A stretch of DNA of 17,846 bases, taken from Pseudomonadota bacterium. Its GTDB lineage: Bacteria; Pseudomonadota; Gammaproteobacteria; Acidiferrobacterales; UBA6901. The number at the start of each line of letters is the position of its first letter. Within the stretch, counting starts at the first letter, position 1. The translations under genes and the position numbers were made by a program. Below, one piece after another: positions 1-10,400 of the stretch. Where the stretch lies: NCBI GenBank assembly GCA_021783175.1, contig JAJXUF010000063.1, positions 1-17,846 on the forward strand, written 5' to 3'. The notes beneath the pieces are model-generated. The model did no database searches. It saw only the letters and a program-made list of their open reading frames with translations, and was not told the origin of the DNA.

Positions 1-4
1 GTTA

Positions 5-1405
5 TCAACGCGCCCCTTTGTGAAACAGAATGACCTGCATGGTTTGGAACAGAACAACCAGGTCAAGAAAGAAACTGTGGTTCTTGACGTAGTAGAGATC
101 ATACTGCAGCTTTTCAATTGCGTCCTCAACGGACGATCCGTAGGAATAGCGAATCTGAGCCCAACCGGTTATCCCCGGCTTTACGTTATGGCGGTACATA
201 AAATACGGAATCATCTCCGACAACTGGTCGACAAAGAACGGACGCTCAGGCCGAGGGCCGACGAAGCTCATTTCTCCCTTCAGGACATTGAATATCTGCG
301 GTAATTCGTCGATGCGCAACAGACGAATAACGCGACCAACGCGGGTAACGCGACTATCATTCTGCTTCGCCCATTGCGGCTTGCCATCCTTCTCGGCGTC
401 GGTTCGCATGCTGCGAAATTTCAGTACGTCAAAGGCCGCCCCACCCTGCCCAATTCGCTCCTGGCGATAAAGAATCGGACCTCTGCTGTCGAGCTTAATG
501 AGAAGGGCCGTCAATGCCATAATGGGCAAAGCAACTACCAACAGGATTCCGCTGACCACCACGTCGAACAGCCGCTTGCTTGTGTCCCGTAACAATCCTC
601 TGTCAAAGCCGTCCGAAAAGATCAGCCAGCTTGGATTTAGCGACTGCAATTGCACACAGCCGGTTTCGCGCTCGAAAAACGACGACAATTCCACTACATC
701 AACGCCGTTGAGCTTGCACGTCAAAACTTCATCGATCGGCAGACCTCCGCCACGCCGGTCTCGTACGCCGACGACAATCTCTTCAGCCTGGTATTTCTTT
801 GCTATGTCGCAAAGGGGTCCTGTATCAGACAGAATCTTGTCTTTCTCGACGAAATGATGTTCGCCTTTCAATGGAAGATACCCAACAACCTGAAAACCCA
901 CCGCGACGCCGCCGGACTTTTCTAAAGTTCCTACCTTTGCTGCTCGTGTCCCGGTTCCCAGTACGAGGACGCGGCGCTTGGCCGTATTGTAATGCGTCAG
1001 TCGAAAATAGACTTGGCGGGCAAGCAGTACCCCAAGGAATGCAGTCAAAAAATTGATCGCAAATATGCGCCGTTCCAGGGACAAAGCGGGAAGGGCGTAA
1101 AAGATCAGTGTCATGATGACCAGGCTGATGGCGAAACCCACCCCGACGCGTGCGTAATGCCACGCGGGTGGCTGGTGCTCGCGTTGATAAAGCCCGACGG
1201 CAATCATGCTGCAAACGATGATTACCATGAACAGTAAGGCTTGCGGCAGACTGTACGTCACGAAGCCGAAATCGGGGAAACCGGGGTAATTATCAAAAAA
1301 GCGAATCGCTGTTCCCGTGTACATCGACAAGAAAACAATTGCTGCCTCAACCATGCCAAGCATGAGCATAGATATTGGCATGTAATGTTTGAAAATGCGG
1401 ATCAT
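5..1405 (-). CDS. Undecaprenyl-phosphate sugar-1-phosphate transferase, EpsB/WcaJ type (PEP-CTERM-associated family)
   Basis: This is an inner-membrane enzyme that moves a sugar-1-phosphate from a nucleotide sugar to undecaprenyl phosphate, the first membrane step of exopolysaccharide assembly. The 466-residue protein has several N-terminal membrane segments, then a nucleotide-binding-like domain (RRVLVLGTGTRAAKVG), a further membrane helix after KRLFDV, and the C-terminal bacterial sugar transferase domain. Catalytic-domain motifs are LYRQERIG, LKFRSMRTDAE, RIDELPQ with the acidic pair D366-E367, SFVGPRPERP and PGITGWAQIRYSYG. Architecture and C-terminus resemble the PEP-CTERM/exosortase-linked EpsB family; that subfamily call is from memory. 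I chose the ATG at 1405 because the protein there aligns with the hydrophobic N-terminus and AAGG lies 11 bases upstream; the frame stays open to 1504 but that extension is not protein-like. It is transcribed away from ygfZ and preceded by a sigma-54 promoter. The donor sugar cannot be read from sequence. Confidence 0.93.
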   Translation of the reverse strand: MIRIFKHYMPISMLMLGMVEAAIVFLSMYTGTAIRFFDNYPGFPDFGFVTYSLPQALLFMVIIVCSMIAVGLYQREHQPPAWHYARVGVGFAISLVIMTLIFYALPALSLERRIFAINFLTAFLGVLLARQVYFRLTHYNTAKRRVLVLGTGTRAAKVGTLEKSGGVAVGFQVVGYLPLKGEHHFVEKDKILSDTGPLCDIAKKYQAEEIVVGVRDRRGGGLPIDEVLTCKLNGVDVVELSSFFERETGCVQLQSLNPSWLIFSDGFDRGLLRDTSKRLFDVVVSGILLVVALPIMALTALLIKLDSRGPILYRQERIGQGGAAFDVLKFRSMRTDAEKDGKPQWAKQNDSRVTRVGRVIRLLRIDELPQIFNVLKGEMSFVGPRPERPFFVDQLSEMIPYFMYRHNVKPGITGWAQIRYSYGSSVEDAIEKLQYDLYYVKNHSFFLDLVVLFQTMQVILFHKGAR

Positions 1406-1709
1406 GCAGCATGCATCCTTAATTTGCCCGAACTGACATTGGTGGCAGCTGACCGTTTCGTCTCGCCGCAGAGTTGAAATGCAAAGAGGATACATACCGG
1501 CCACACTGGCCGATTTCCGGGACCCTTACATGACATTTCGCGCCTGACGAAACTGAATGGGGCGCAACAGATCAACCAGACACCCTCGTTTATTATCCCC
1601 CGAGTCATTCTTTTCCTTGTCTCCTTCCTGTAAGCCCCGTCAGACAACACCGCAACATAAAAGGTGCTGCCAGCGGGTCCCGTCCCGGCCATTTTTTTGG
1701 TTGTAATAC

Positions 1710-1725
1710 AGCATTATTCATGCCA
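1710..1725 (-). promoter_or_regulatory. Predicted sigma-54 (-24/-12) promoter for the sugar transferase
   Basis: Read on the minus strand the site is TGGCAT, GAATA, ATGCT. The known consensus is TGGCAC-N5-TTGCW. The invariant GG and GC are present with exactly 10 bases between them, with one mismatch in each box. Transcription would start near 1699, about 295 bases before the transferase ATG. A sigma-54 promoter implies an AAA+ activator; in PEP-CTERM/exopolysaccharide systems the PrsK/PrsR pair with RpoN is the known regulator. That this gene uses it is inference. Confidence 0.6.
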
Positions 1726-1801
1726 CATGAACGCCAAAATCTGGATTCGGATGACAGTGCAGATTTTTCAAAGACTTAGTTCATAACTCAATATTTGGTA
1801 T

Positions 1802-1890
1802 CGCAATCAGGTGGTCACCCACGAACCCAAATTGCCGGATTGCGGCAAACGCGGGACCCGTTTGGTGGATAGACACCATACTGATTGCGG
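1802..1890. repeat. Cluster of GATTGCGG-type inverted and direct repeats (candidate activator sites)
   Basis: CGCAATCAG at 1802-1810 is the perfect reverse complement of CTGATTGCG at 1881-1889. Between them TTGCCG-GATTG-CGGCAA (1832-1848) is a 6-bp-arm dyad that also contains GATTGCGG (1838-1845), repeated directly at 1883-1890. The core therefore occurs three times. The copies lie about 105, 140 and 185 bases upstream of the predicted sigma-54 start near 1699, the usual range for enhancer-binding-protein sites. The assignment as binding sites is inference. Confidence 0.45.
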
Positions 1891-1978
1891 TTTGCAGTGA
1901 CGTTACATTTGATTTGAGTACGTCAAAAAACTGGAACAGGATACTGCTTTAGGCATGCTCGCCAAGGGTGGCTTGCGT

Positions 1979-2004
1979 CGGTTGCCAGCTGGTCCCGGCA
2001 ACCG
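1979..2004. other. Perfect hairpin with 8-bp arms in the divergent region
   Basis: CGGTTGCC (1979-1986) and GGCAACCG (1997-2004) are perfect inverted repeats around a 10-base loop. On the plus strand TTTGTT follows directly, giving a weak intrinsic-terminator look, but no transcript from the left that it would stop is evident. It could equally be a protein-binding dyad, since it shares the TTGCC/GGCAA core with the repeat at 1832-1848. Confidence 0.4.
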
Positions 2005-2036
2005 TTTGTTCCACGTGCGCCCGCAGTCGTTAACAA

Positions 2037-2066
2037 TTCATCCTACCGACAATCATGCGGTAGAAT
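2037..2066 (+). promoter_or_regulatory. Possible sigma-70 promoter for ygfZ, with an overlapping dyad
   Basis: A good -10 box TAGAAT (2061-2066) lies 18 bases after a weak -35 candidate TTCATC (2037-2042), with a start expected near 2073, about 97 bases before the ygfZ ATG. An inverted repeat CTACCG (2043-2048) / CGGTAG (2058-2063) fills the spacer and runs into the -10 box, where a repressor could compete with polymerase. The -35 match is poor, so this is tentative. Confidence 0.35.
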
Positions 2067-2169
2067 ACATCCCAGCCATGCGCGCCTGGCCAGACGATAA
2101 ACACATTTTCCGGCGCGCAACGACAACGCAAGTTGAAATCCCCGAACCCGAAGGACAGGCAGGAGTCCC

Positions 2170-3237
2170 ATGCAATCAAATGGCGAATGGCAAAGCTTCT
2201 TGCGAGAGTCAGGTGCCTCTCTGGCCGACACAGTGATTCAAGACTTTGGAAATGCGGACCTTGAGCGGAAACGCACGCGTGATGCTGACATACTCACCGA
2301 TCTTTCGCAGCTCTCCCTGATTCGCATCGAAGGCGAAGACGCCGGCAGTTTCCTGCAAGGGCAATTCAGCAATGACATACAGCTCGTGACTGAAACGCAC
2401 AGCCAGCTTAGCGCCTATAGCAGTGCGCAGGGGCGCATGTTCGCAATTTTTCGCGTCTTTATGTCGGGTGGGGGGTATTTTTTGCAGCTGCCTTCGGCCC
2501 TAGTGGAAACCATCGTCAAGCGCCTGCGCATGTTTGTGCTAAGGGCCAAGGTACGGATTGAAGCGGCAGACGCGGAATGGGTACGCATTGGCGTGTCTGG
2601 CCCCAACGTTGATGCAATATTGACAGATGCCGCCATCGCACTGCCCGAACAAGTTGATGGCTGCTTAGCGCAGGGAGACCTTATTACTTTGCGACTCCCC
2701 GGTCCCTGGCCGCGCTTCGAAGTTCTGGGCCGGATCGACGCTATGAAAGTCCTATGGACGCGACTGCGGTCTCGTCTAACGCCAGTAGGCAGCGGCGCCT
2801 GGTCATGGCTGGACATTGTCGCAGGGATACCCACCATTCTGCCAGCCACCGTCGAGGCGTTTGTCCCGCAGATGGCCAATCTCGACATCTTGGGTGGAAT
2901 TAACTTCAAAAAGGGTTGTTATCCCGGCCAAGAAATCGTGGCGCGGATGCACTATCTTGGGCGACTGAAACAGCGAATGGTACGCGCCAGCGTCGACGTC
3001 GCTGATAAACCGGCCCCCGGTACCACCATCTATGCGCCTGATTTTGTCGGCCAATCAGCCGGAACGGTAGTGGATGCACAACCCGGACCGGAAAAAGGCT
3101 TTGATCTTCTGGCTGTCGTGCAACTCAGCAGCGTGAAGGGCGGCGAACTGCACCTCGCGACTGCCGATGGCCCCCTACTGCGCTTGATTGAACTACCGTA
3201 TTCGCTCGAACAGAAGTCGGAATCTGCCGTCGGTTGA
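2170..3237 (+). CDS. ygfZ: YgfZ/GcvT-fold folate-dependent Fe-S cluster protein
   Basis: YgfZ is a soluble tetrahydrofolate-binding protein related to the T protein of glycine cleavage that supports maturation or repair of some Fe-S enzymes. The 355-residue product (E. coli protein about 326) carries the family signature KGCYPGQE at residues 248-255, with the conserved cysteine at 250, followed by the typical ARMHYLGRLKQRM segment. The N-terminal half includes LIRIEGEDAGSFLQGQFSND, the usual start of the GcvT-like fold. The ATG at 2170 is preceded by AGGAG with a 4-base gap. It is the only plus-strand gene here, divergent from the sugar transferase and convergent with ftsB, so it is probably monocistronic. 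Confidence 0.93.
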   Translation: MQSNGEWQSFLRESGASLADTVIQDFGNADLERKRTRDADILTDLSQLSLIRIEGEDAGSFLQGQFSNDIQLVTETHSQLSAYSSAQGRMFAIFRVFMSGGGYFLQLPSALVETIVKRLRMFVLRAKVRIEAADAEWVRIGVSGPNVDAILTDAAIALPEQVDGCLAQGDLITLRLPGPWPRFEVLGRIDAMKVLWTRLRSRLTPVGSGAWSWLDIVAGIPTILPATVEAFVPQMANLDILGGINFKKGCYPGQEIVARMHYLGRLKQRMVRASVDVADKPAPGTTIYAPDFVGQSAGTVVDAQPGPEKGFDLLAVVQLSSVKGGELHLATADGPLLRLIELPYSLEQKSESAVG

Positions 3238-3245
3238 CATGACAC

Positions 3246-3258
3246 GCCGGCAACCGGC
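3246..3258. terminator. Weak short hairpin between convergent ygfZ and ftsB
   Basis: GCCGG-CAA-CCGGC forms a 5-bp GC stem with a 3-base loop in the 46-base gap between the two converging gene ends. Position suits a bidirectional terminator, but neither strand has a T-run after the stem, so it may only pause polymerase. Confidence 0.25.
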
Positions 3259-3283
3259 TTGAGACCCAAAGGAAAACAGCCAG

Positions 3284-3577
3284 CTACTTGTTGCTGTTCT
3301 TGGCTGGCGGTTCGATCACCTGATAAAAGGTTTCGCCTTTTTTGACCATTCCAAGATCAGAGCGCGCACGACCTTCTACGGCGGCCAGCCCCTGCTCCAA
3401 ATCCAGCACCTCCGCCGCAAGCGCCTGATTACGCTCCTTCAAGCGGGCATTTTCTGCCTGCTGCGCTGTTATCTGGTGCTGTAGATCCAGCAGTCTCACC
3501 ACACCACCAGTACCGAACCAGAGCGGATACTGCAAAAGCAGCAGTAATCCGGACAGTATGTAAACGGCGATCTTCAC
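3284..3577 (-). CDS. ftsB: Cell division protein FtsB
   Basis: FtsB is a small bitopic inner-membrane protein that forms the FtsQ-FtsL-FtsB subcomplex at midcell. The 97-residue product has one N-terminal membrane helix (about residues 4-21, ending QYPLWFG), then a coiled coil beginning near the conserved AENARLKERN, and the C-terminal family motif RARSDLGMVKKGETFYQV. The length is close to the E. coli protein. The start is GTG; an in-frame stop lies only four codons upstream, so no earlier start exists. No clear Shine-Dalgarno is visible. It follows eno by 57 bases, as in many proteobacteria. A TATAAT on the same strand (plus 3586-3591) sits 9 bases before the GTG, but without a good -35 I do not call it a promoter. 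Confidence 0.93.
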   Translation of the reverse strand: MKIAVYILSGLLLLLQYPLWFGTGGVVRLLDLQHQITAQQAENARLKERNQALAAEVLDLEQGLAAVEGRARSDLGMVKKGETFYQVIEPPAKNSNK

Positions 3578-3634
3578 GGCAATGGATTATAGCCCTTTGC
3601 GGCCGAATTGCAGCTTCCTACCGGCATGGAAATG

Positions 3635-4927
<1,293 letters not shown>

Positions 4928-4984
4928 CTATTGCAAGTTCGATTGGTTCTTGTTTAGTCGTGCAGATTCAAACTTTCTTCAGGT

Positions 4985-7485
<2,501 letters not shown>

Positions 7486-7490
7486 TTAAG

Positions 7491-7532
7491 GGGCTTCTCA
7501 GGAAATCCCGACGCTAATGTCGGAAGAAGCCC
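7491..7532 (-). promoter_or_regulatory. Two-stem leader structure upstream of pyrG
   Basis: Outer arms AGAAGCCC (7525-7532) and GGGCTTCT (7491-7498) are perfect inverted repeats, and within them CCGAC (7508-7512) and GTCGG (7519-7523) pair around a 6-base loop. In the minus-strand transcript the element opens with GGGCUUCU and ends 17 bases before the pyrG ATG, so it could mask or expose the ribosome site. There is no T-run, so it is not an obvious intrinsic terminator. A role in CTP or translation control is inference. Confidence 0.45.
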
Positions 7533-7648
7533 GAACGGAATCACAGGTTATCAGAAGGTGTGACCGCGCACAACGACCGCAACGACTAAATTTTCCCGGC
7601 GCAGGCGGCAGAGGCGGTAACCTCATCCACCCGCCAGCCCCGGAACGC

Positions 7649-7671
7649 CGCAAATCAGGGCCCGATTTGCG
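7649..7671. other. Hairpin centred on GGGCCC
   Basis: Arms CGCAAATC (7649-7656) and GATTTGCG (7664-7671) are perfect inverted repeats flanking A-GGGCCC, itself a palindrome, so nearly the whole 23 bases can pair apart from one bulged A and the loop. No T-run follows on either strand. It covers the stop codon of the possible small gene at 7655-7947, as a terminator or processing stem would. Confidence 0.4.
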
Positions 7672-7947
7672 CCCCTGCCGCCTGTGCGGTACGCCGAATT
7701 TCCTCAACTGCAAGACCAGACACTGCGCTTTTACCTGCCAGCCAATCTTGCATCAGTGGCGAGGCCAGGCGGGAAATCGAACCATCCAGCACGATCCGCC
7801 CCGCGACACTGTCCGGACCGCCGACCATCCCCCCATAAAAATCCGGACGCACTGGATCGCCTGATCCGCTTCGCTGGTCGCGCACCGGCCTGCTGTCTGC
7901 CGTGAGTGACTCGAGAACACGGAAACCAGCCCGTGGTCCCCGGTCAA
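7655..7947 (-). pseudogene. Possible small gene broken by a frameshift, unrecognised
   Basis: I do not recognise this product. Two overlapping minus-strand frames together look like one short gene. The upstream frame can start at a TTG (7947) that follows AAAAGGAG by about 15 bases. The downstream frame (76 codons from a GTG at 7885) ends at 7655 and has strong coding character: nearly half of its last 46 codons begin with G. Coding signal seems to change frame near a T5 and a G6 run (about 7828-7843), a place prone to real or sequencing indels. The downstream peptide includes RIVLDGSISRLASPLMQDWL and AVEEIRRTAQAAGAQIGP, with no membrane segment or known motif. It may equally be non-coding. 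Confidence 0.22.
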
Positions 7948-8042
7948 TGAGTTAATTACTGCTCCTTTTGCACGGAAGCATGCCGACCGGACGTCAAATC
8001 ACGGCTCTGCTCAATCGACTGAACGCCAGTCCGGCTTCCCGG

Positions 8043-9446
8043 TCATTCCAGGCAAGGCTCCCAAACCAGGGTCGTCCCCGATTCACCGGACCTGGCGGCA
8101 AATGGTTCACATACCCAGAGATCGCCAACGGCAGCCAGCTCGTCGTCAACGTAAACCAGCGGCAAGCGTTCGCGCAGCCACGGCTCAATGGCATATGCCT
8201 GCAGCAGCTTCTTGAGTTTCTGGTGATGGTCGCGTCCCGGCAAACGGCACTCTTCCCCACCGCGCCGCAGACGCACACGCACCTGCTTTTGCCCGAAACG
8301 GGTGTGTGCCAGACCCCCACCCACGGTCACCATCGGGTTGAGGCAATATCCGGTTCCCGGAATTGGCAGCGGCGCGGCCAGATCCCAGGACAGATCGACC
8401 GGTTCGATCTTCGCAGCCAGCGGCGGCATTACATGCAGCGCGTCGCGATAGCGGCGCACTTCAGCCTCAGGCCAACGGACGCAGGCGTGACTGGATCTCG
8501 ACTGATGACAGATCTGCGTCTCAATTGCATCGAGGTGCAAAGTACTCGGAGCGTGAAAACCCTGCGTGCGGATCCAATATCGAAGCACGTTGCGTCTTCG
8601 CGACGCAGTCATGGTCTGGAGAGCGGACACCGATAATACCCGTGATCGCTGCTTAGCTGGAATGGCGTCGGAACCAGCGCGCCCGCCGCCAAACACGGCA
8701 GTACACCGCGACAAATCTTCTTTGGCAACTTCGTCCAACAATTCTGCCGATTCCCGCATATGCCCGGCATTTCGCGCCAACAGTACACGCGCACCCGGCC
8801 AATTCGCCTCGAGCATCGGCATTACCTGTTGCCTTAGCCGATTACGCTTAAAACGGGTGTCATCATTGCTCCCGTCCTCGACCCATACCAGCCCTTCGGC
8901 CAATGCGTACGCGTGCACCGCCGCACGGCTGAATCCAAGGAGCGGCCGAGCCAAACGCCCTTCGCCGAAGTCCATGATCGCGGGCATGCCCGCGAGCCCG
9001 CGAACACCGGTCCCGCGCAACAGGTGCAGCAATACTGTCTCGGCCTGATCGTCCCGCTGATGCGCAGTTACCAGAATATCATCGGGTCGCACAAACATTT
9101 TCAACGTTGCGTAACGTGCCTGACGTGCAGCCGCCTCCAGTCCGACGCCATCCGTCGATAGCACGTCGAGTTGCACCGCATGACAGACCACCTCCAGCTC
9201 CGCACAAACTTGCAAACAATGGCGTGCCCACTCGCCAGATGCCGGTTGCAGGCGGTGATCGATGTGCACCGCTTCCACACGCAATGCTCCAGCGGCACGC
9301 AGCCTGGCAAGCGCATGCAACAAACTGTGGGAATCGACACCACCGCTGTAAGCGACTTTCAGCAGTACATCTTGCGGGAGACGCAAATCCTGGAACAGGA
9401 CCCGCGCCAAAGCGGATGGAGAGAATTCGACTTCAGGTTTCTTCAA
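8043..9446 (-). CDS. tilS: tRNA(Ile)-lysidine synthetase
   Basis: TilS attaches lysine to C34 of tRNA-Ile(CAU), switching its reading from AUG to AUA; it is normally essential. The roughly 467-residue product (E. coli 432) has the ATP pyrophosphatase P-loop SGGVDS at about residues 34-39, followed by HIDHRL and [20 protein letters not shown], which are hallmark TilS/MesJ motifs. [14 protein letters not shown] follows, and a C-terminal tRNA-binding region contains KLKKLLQAY and [12 protein letters not shown]. The start is uncertain because no ATG lies at the expected place. The TTG at 9446 overlaps the end of accA by 14 bases and fits the usual N-terminal length; a TTG further in, or the ATG at 9524 deep inside accA, are less likely. 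It is probably cotranscribed with accA. Confidence 0.92.
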   Translation of the reverse strand: MKKPEVEFSPSALARVLFQDLRLPQDVLLKVAYSGGVDSHSLLHALARLRAAGALRVEAVHIDHRLQPASGEWARHCLQVCAELEVVCHAVQLDVLSTDGVGLEAAARQARYATLKMFVRPDDILVTAHQRDDQAETVLLHLLRGTGVRGLAGMPAIMDFGEGRLARPLLGFSRAAVHAYALAEGLVWVEDGSNDDTRFKRNRLRQQVMPMLEANWPGARVLLARNAGHMRESAELLDEVAKEDLSRCTAVFGGGRAGSDAIPAKQRSRVLSVSALQTMTASRRRNVLRYWIRTQGFHAPSTLHLDAIETQICHQSRSSHACVRWPEAEVRRYRDALHVMPPLAAKIEPVDLSWDLAAPLPIPGTGYCLNPMVTVGGGLAHTRFGQKQVRVRLRRGGEECRLPGRDHHQKLKKLLQAYAIEPWLRERLPLVYVDDELAAVGDLWVCEPFAARSGESGTTLVWEPCLE

Positions 9447-10392
9447 ACTTGCCGTACTGCATGAGACGCGCAAAACGCGCCTCCAGCAACTGGTCGACGG
9501 GCAGACTGCATACCTTCTCGACATTTGCCAGAAGCGCCTGCTTGAGCGACTGAGCCATGGTATCGACATCGCGATGAGCACCCCCTAGCGGCTCGGGCAC
9601 TACTTCATCGACAAGGCCTAATTTGATCAGACTGTCCGCGGTGATTCCCATGGCTTCCGCCGCCAACGCCGCCTTGTCGGCGCTCTTCCACAATATCGAA
9701 GCGCAACCCTCTGGTGATATGACGGAATAGGTGGAGTACTGGAGCATTAGGGCACGGTCACCAACGCCGATTGCCAGGGCACCGCCAGATCCGCCCTCAC
9801 CGACAACAGTACTGATGATCGGTGTGCGCAGTGCGGCCATGACGTAAAGATTGCGTGCGATGGCCTCGCTTTGACCGCGCTCCTCGGCCCCGACGCCCGG
9901 ATACGCACCAGGCGTATCGATGAACGTTATCACCGGAATCCCGAACCGTTCTGCGGTCTTCATGATGCGCATCGCCTTTCGGTACCCCTCCGGTCTTGGC
10001 ATACCGAAATTGCGTCGCACCTTTTCGCGCGTGTCACGACCCTTCTGATGGCCAATGACGGCTACCGCCCGTTTTTCGAGATGCGCGAAACCGGCGACGA
10101 TTGCAGGGTCGTCGGCAAAGGTGCGGTCGCCATGCAGTTCCTGGAAATCGGTAAATATCTTATCAACATAATCCAGTGTATAGGGACGCTGTGGATGGCG
10201 CGCAAGCTGGGAAACTTGCCACGGCGTTAACGAGGTAAATATCGATTCGGTAAGCTTGCGACTCTTGAGACGCAACCGATTGATTTCTTCGTTGATGTTA
10301 AGTTCACTGCTCTTGTCGGCATAGCGCAAAGCCTCAATCTTGGCCTCAAGGTCGGCTATGGACTGCTCGAAATCCAGAAAATTGGGGTTCAT
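9433..10392 (-). CDS. accA: Acetyl-CoA carboxylase carboxyltransferase subunit alpha
   Basis: AccA with AccD forms the carboxyltransferase that moves carboxyl from biotin to acetyl-CoA, giving malonyl-CoA, the first committed step of fatty-acid synthesis. The 319-residue length equals that of E. coli. The N-terminal helical segment starts [20 protein letters not shown], and the crotonase-fold core shows [45 protein letters not shown] and the oxyanion-loop motif [12 protein letters not shown], then the conserved [11 protein letters not shown]. The ATG at 10392 lies 8 bases after the dnaE stop; the frame is open to 10497 but that part lies inside dnaE. dnaE-accA adjacency is common in proteobacteria. 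The product supplies the same acyl-ACP pool used by the lpx genes upstream. Confidence 0.98.
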   Translation of the reverse strand: MNPNFLDFEQSIADLEAKIEALRYADKSSELNINEEINRLRLKSRKLTESIFTSLTPWQVSQLARHPQRPYTLDYVDKIFTDFQELHGDRTFADDPAIVAGFAHLEKRAVAVIGHQKGRDTREKVRRNFGMPRPEGYRKAMRIMKTAERFGIPVITFIDTPGAYPGVGAEERGQSEAIARNLYVMAALRTPIISTVVGEGGSGGALAIGVGDRALMLQYSTYSVISPEGCASILWKSADKAALAAEAMGITADSLIKLGLVDEVVPEPLGGAHRDVDTMAQSLKQALLANVEKVCSLPVDQLLEARFARLMQYGKFEET

Positions 10393-10400
10393 GGCTCGCC

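Larger units (their letters stand above)
1406..2169. other. Long divergent intergenic regulatory region
   Basis: This 764-base stretch separates the sugar transferase (minus) from ygfZ (plus), and I see no convincing gene in it. It holds a sigma-54 promoter at 1710-1725, repeats at 1802-1890, a perfect 8-bp-arm hairpin at 1979-2004 and a possible sigma-70 promoter at 2037-2066. About 295 bases lie between the predicted sigma-54 start site and the transferase ATG, giving a long 5' leader. A weak open frame (1402-1608, minus) inside that leader ends in an ATGA overlap with the transferase start; it is treated as a finding, not a gene. Confidence 0.8.

Noticed and set aside
825..1214. 129-codon minus-strand frame inside the sugar transferase
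   Set aside because: Alternate-frame shadow of a clear gene, with Arg/Gly-rich low-complexity content.
1932..1949. Plus-strand sigma-54-like sequence TGGAAC...CTGC facing ygfZ
   Set aside because: GG and GC are separated by 11 bases instead of the required 10, and the boxes match poorly.
1955..2236. Open frame of 93 codons on the plus strand before ygfZ
   Set aside because: It overlaps the ygfZ start and the predicted promoter, has no ribosome site and no recognisable protein features.
3586..3591. Perfect TATAAT on the minus strand just before ftsB
   Set aside because: No acceptable -35 at 16-18 bases, it lies only 9 bases from the start codon, and ftsB follows eno closely.
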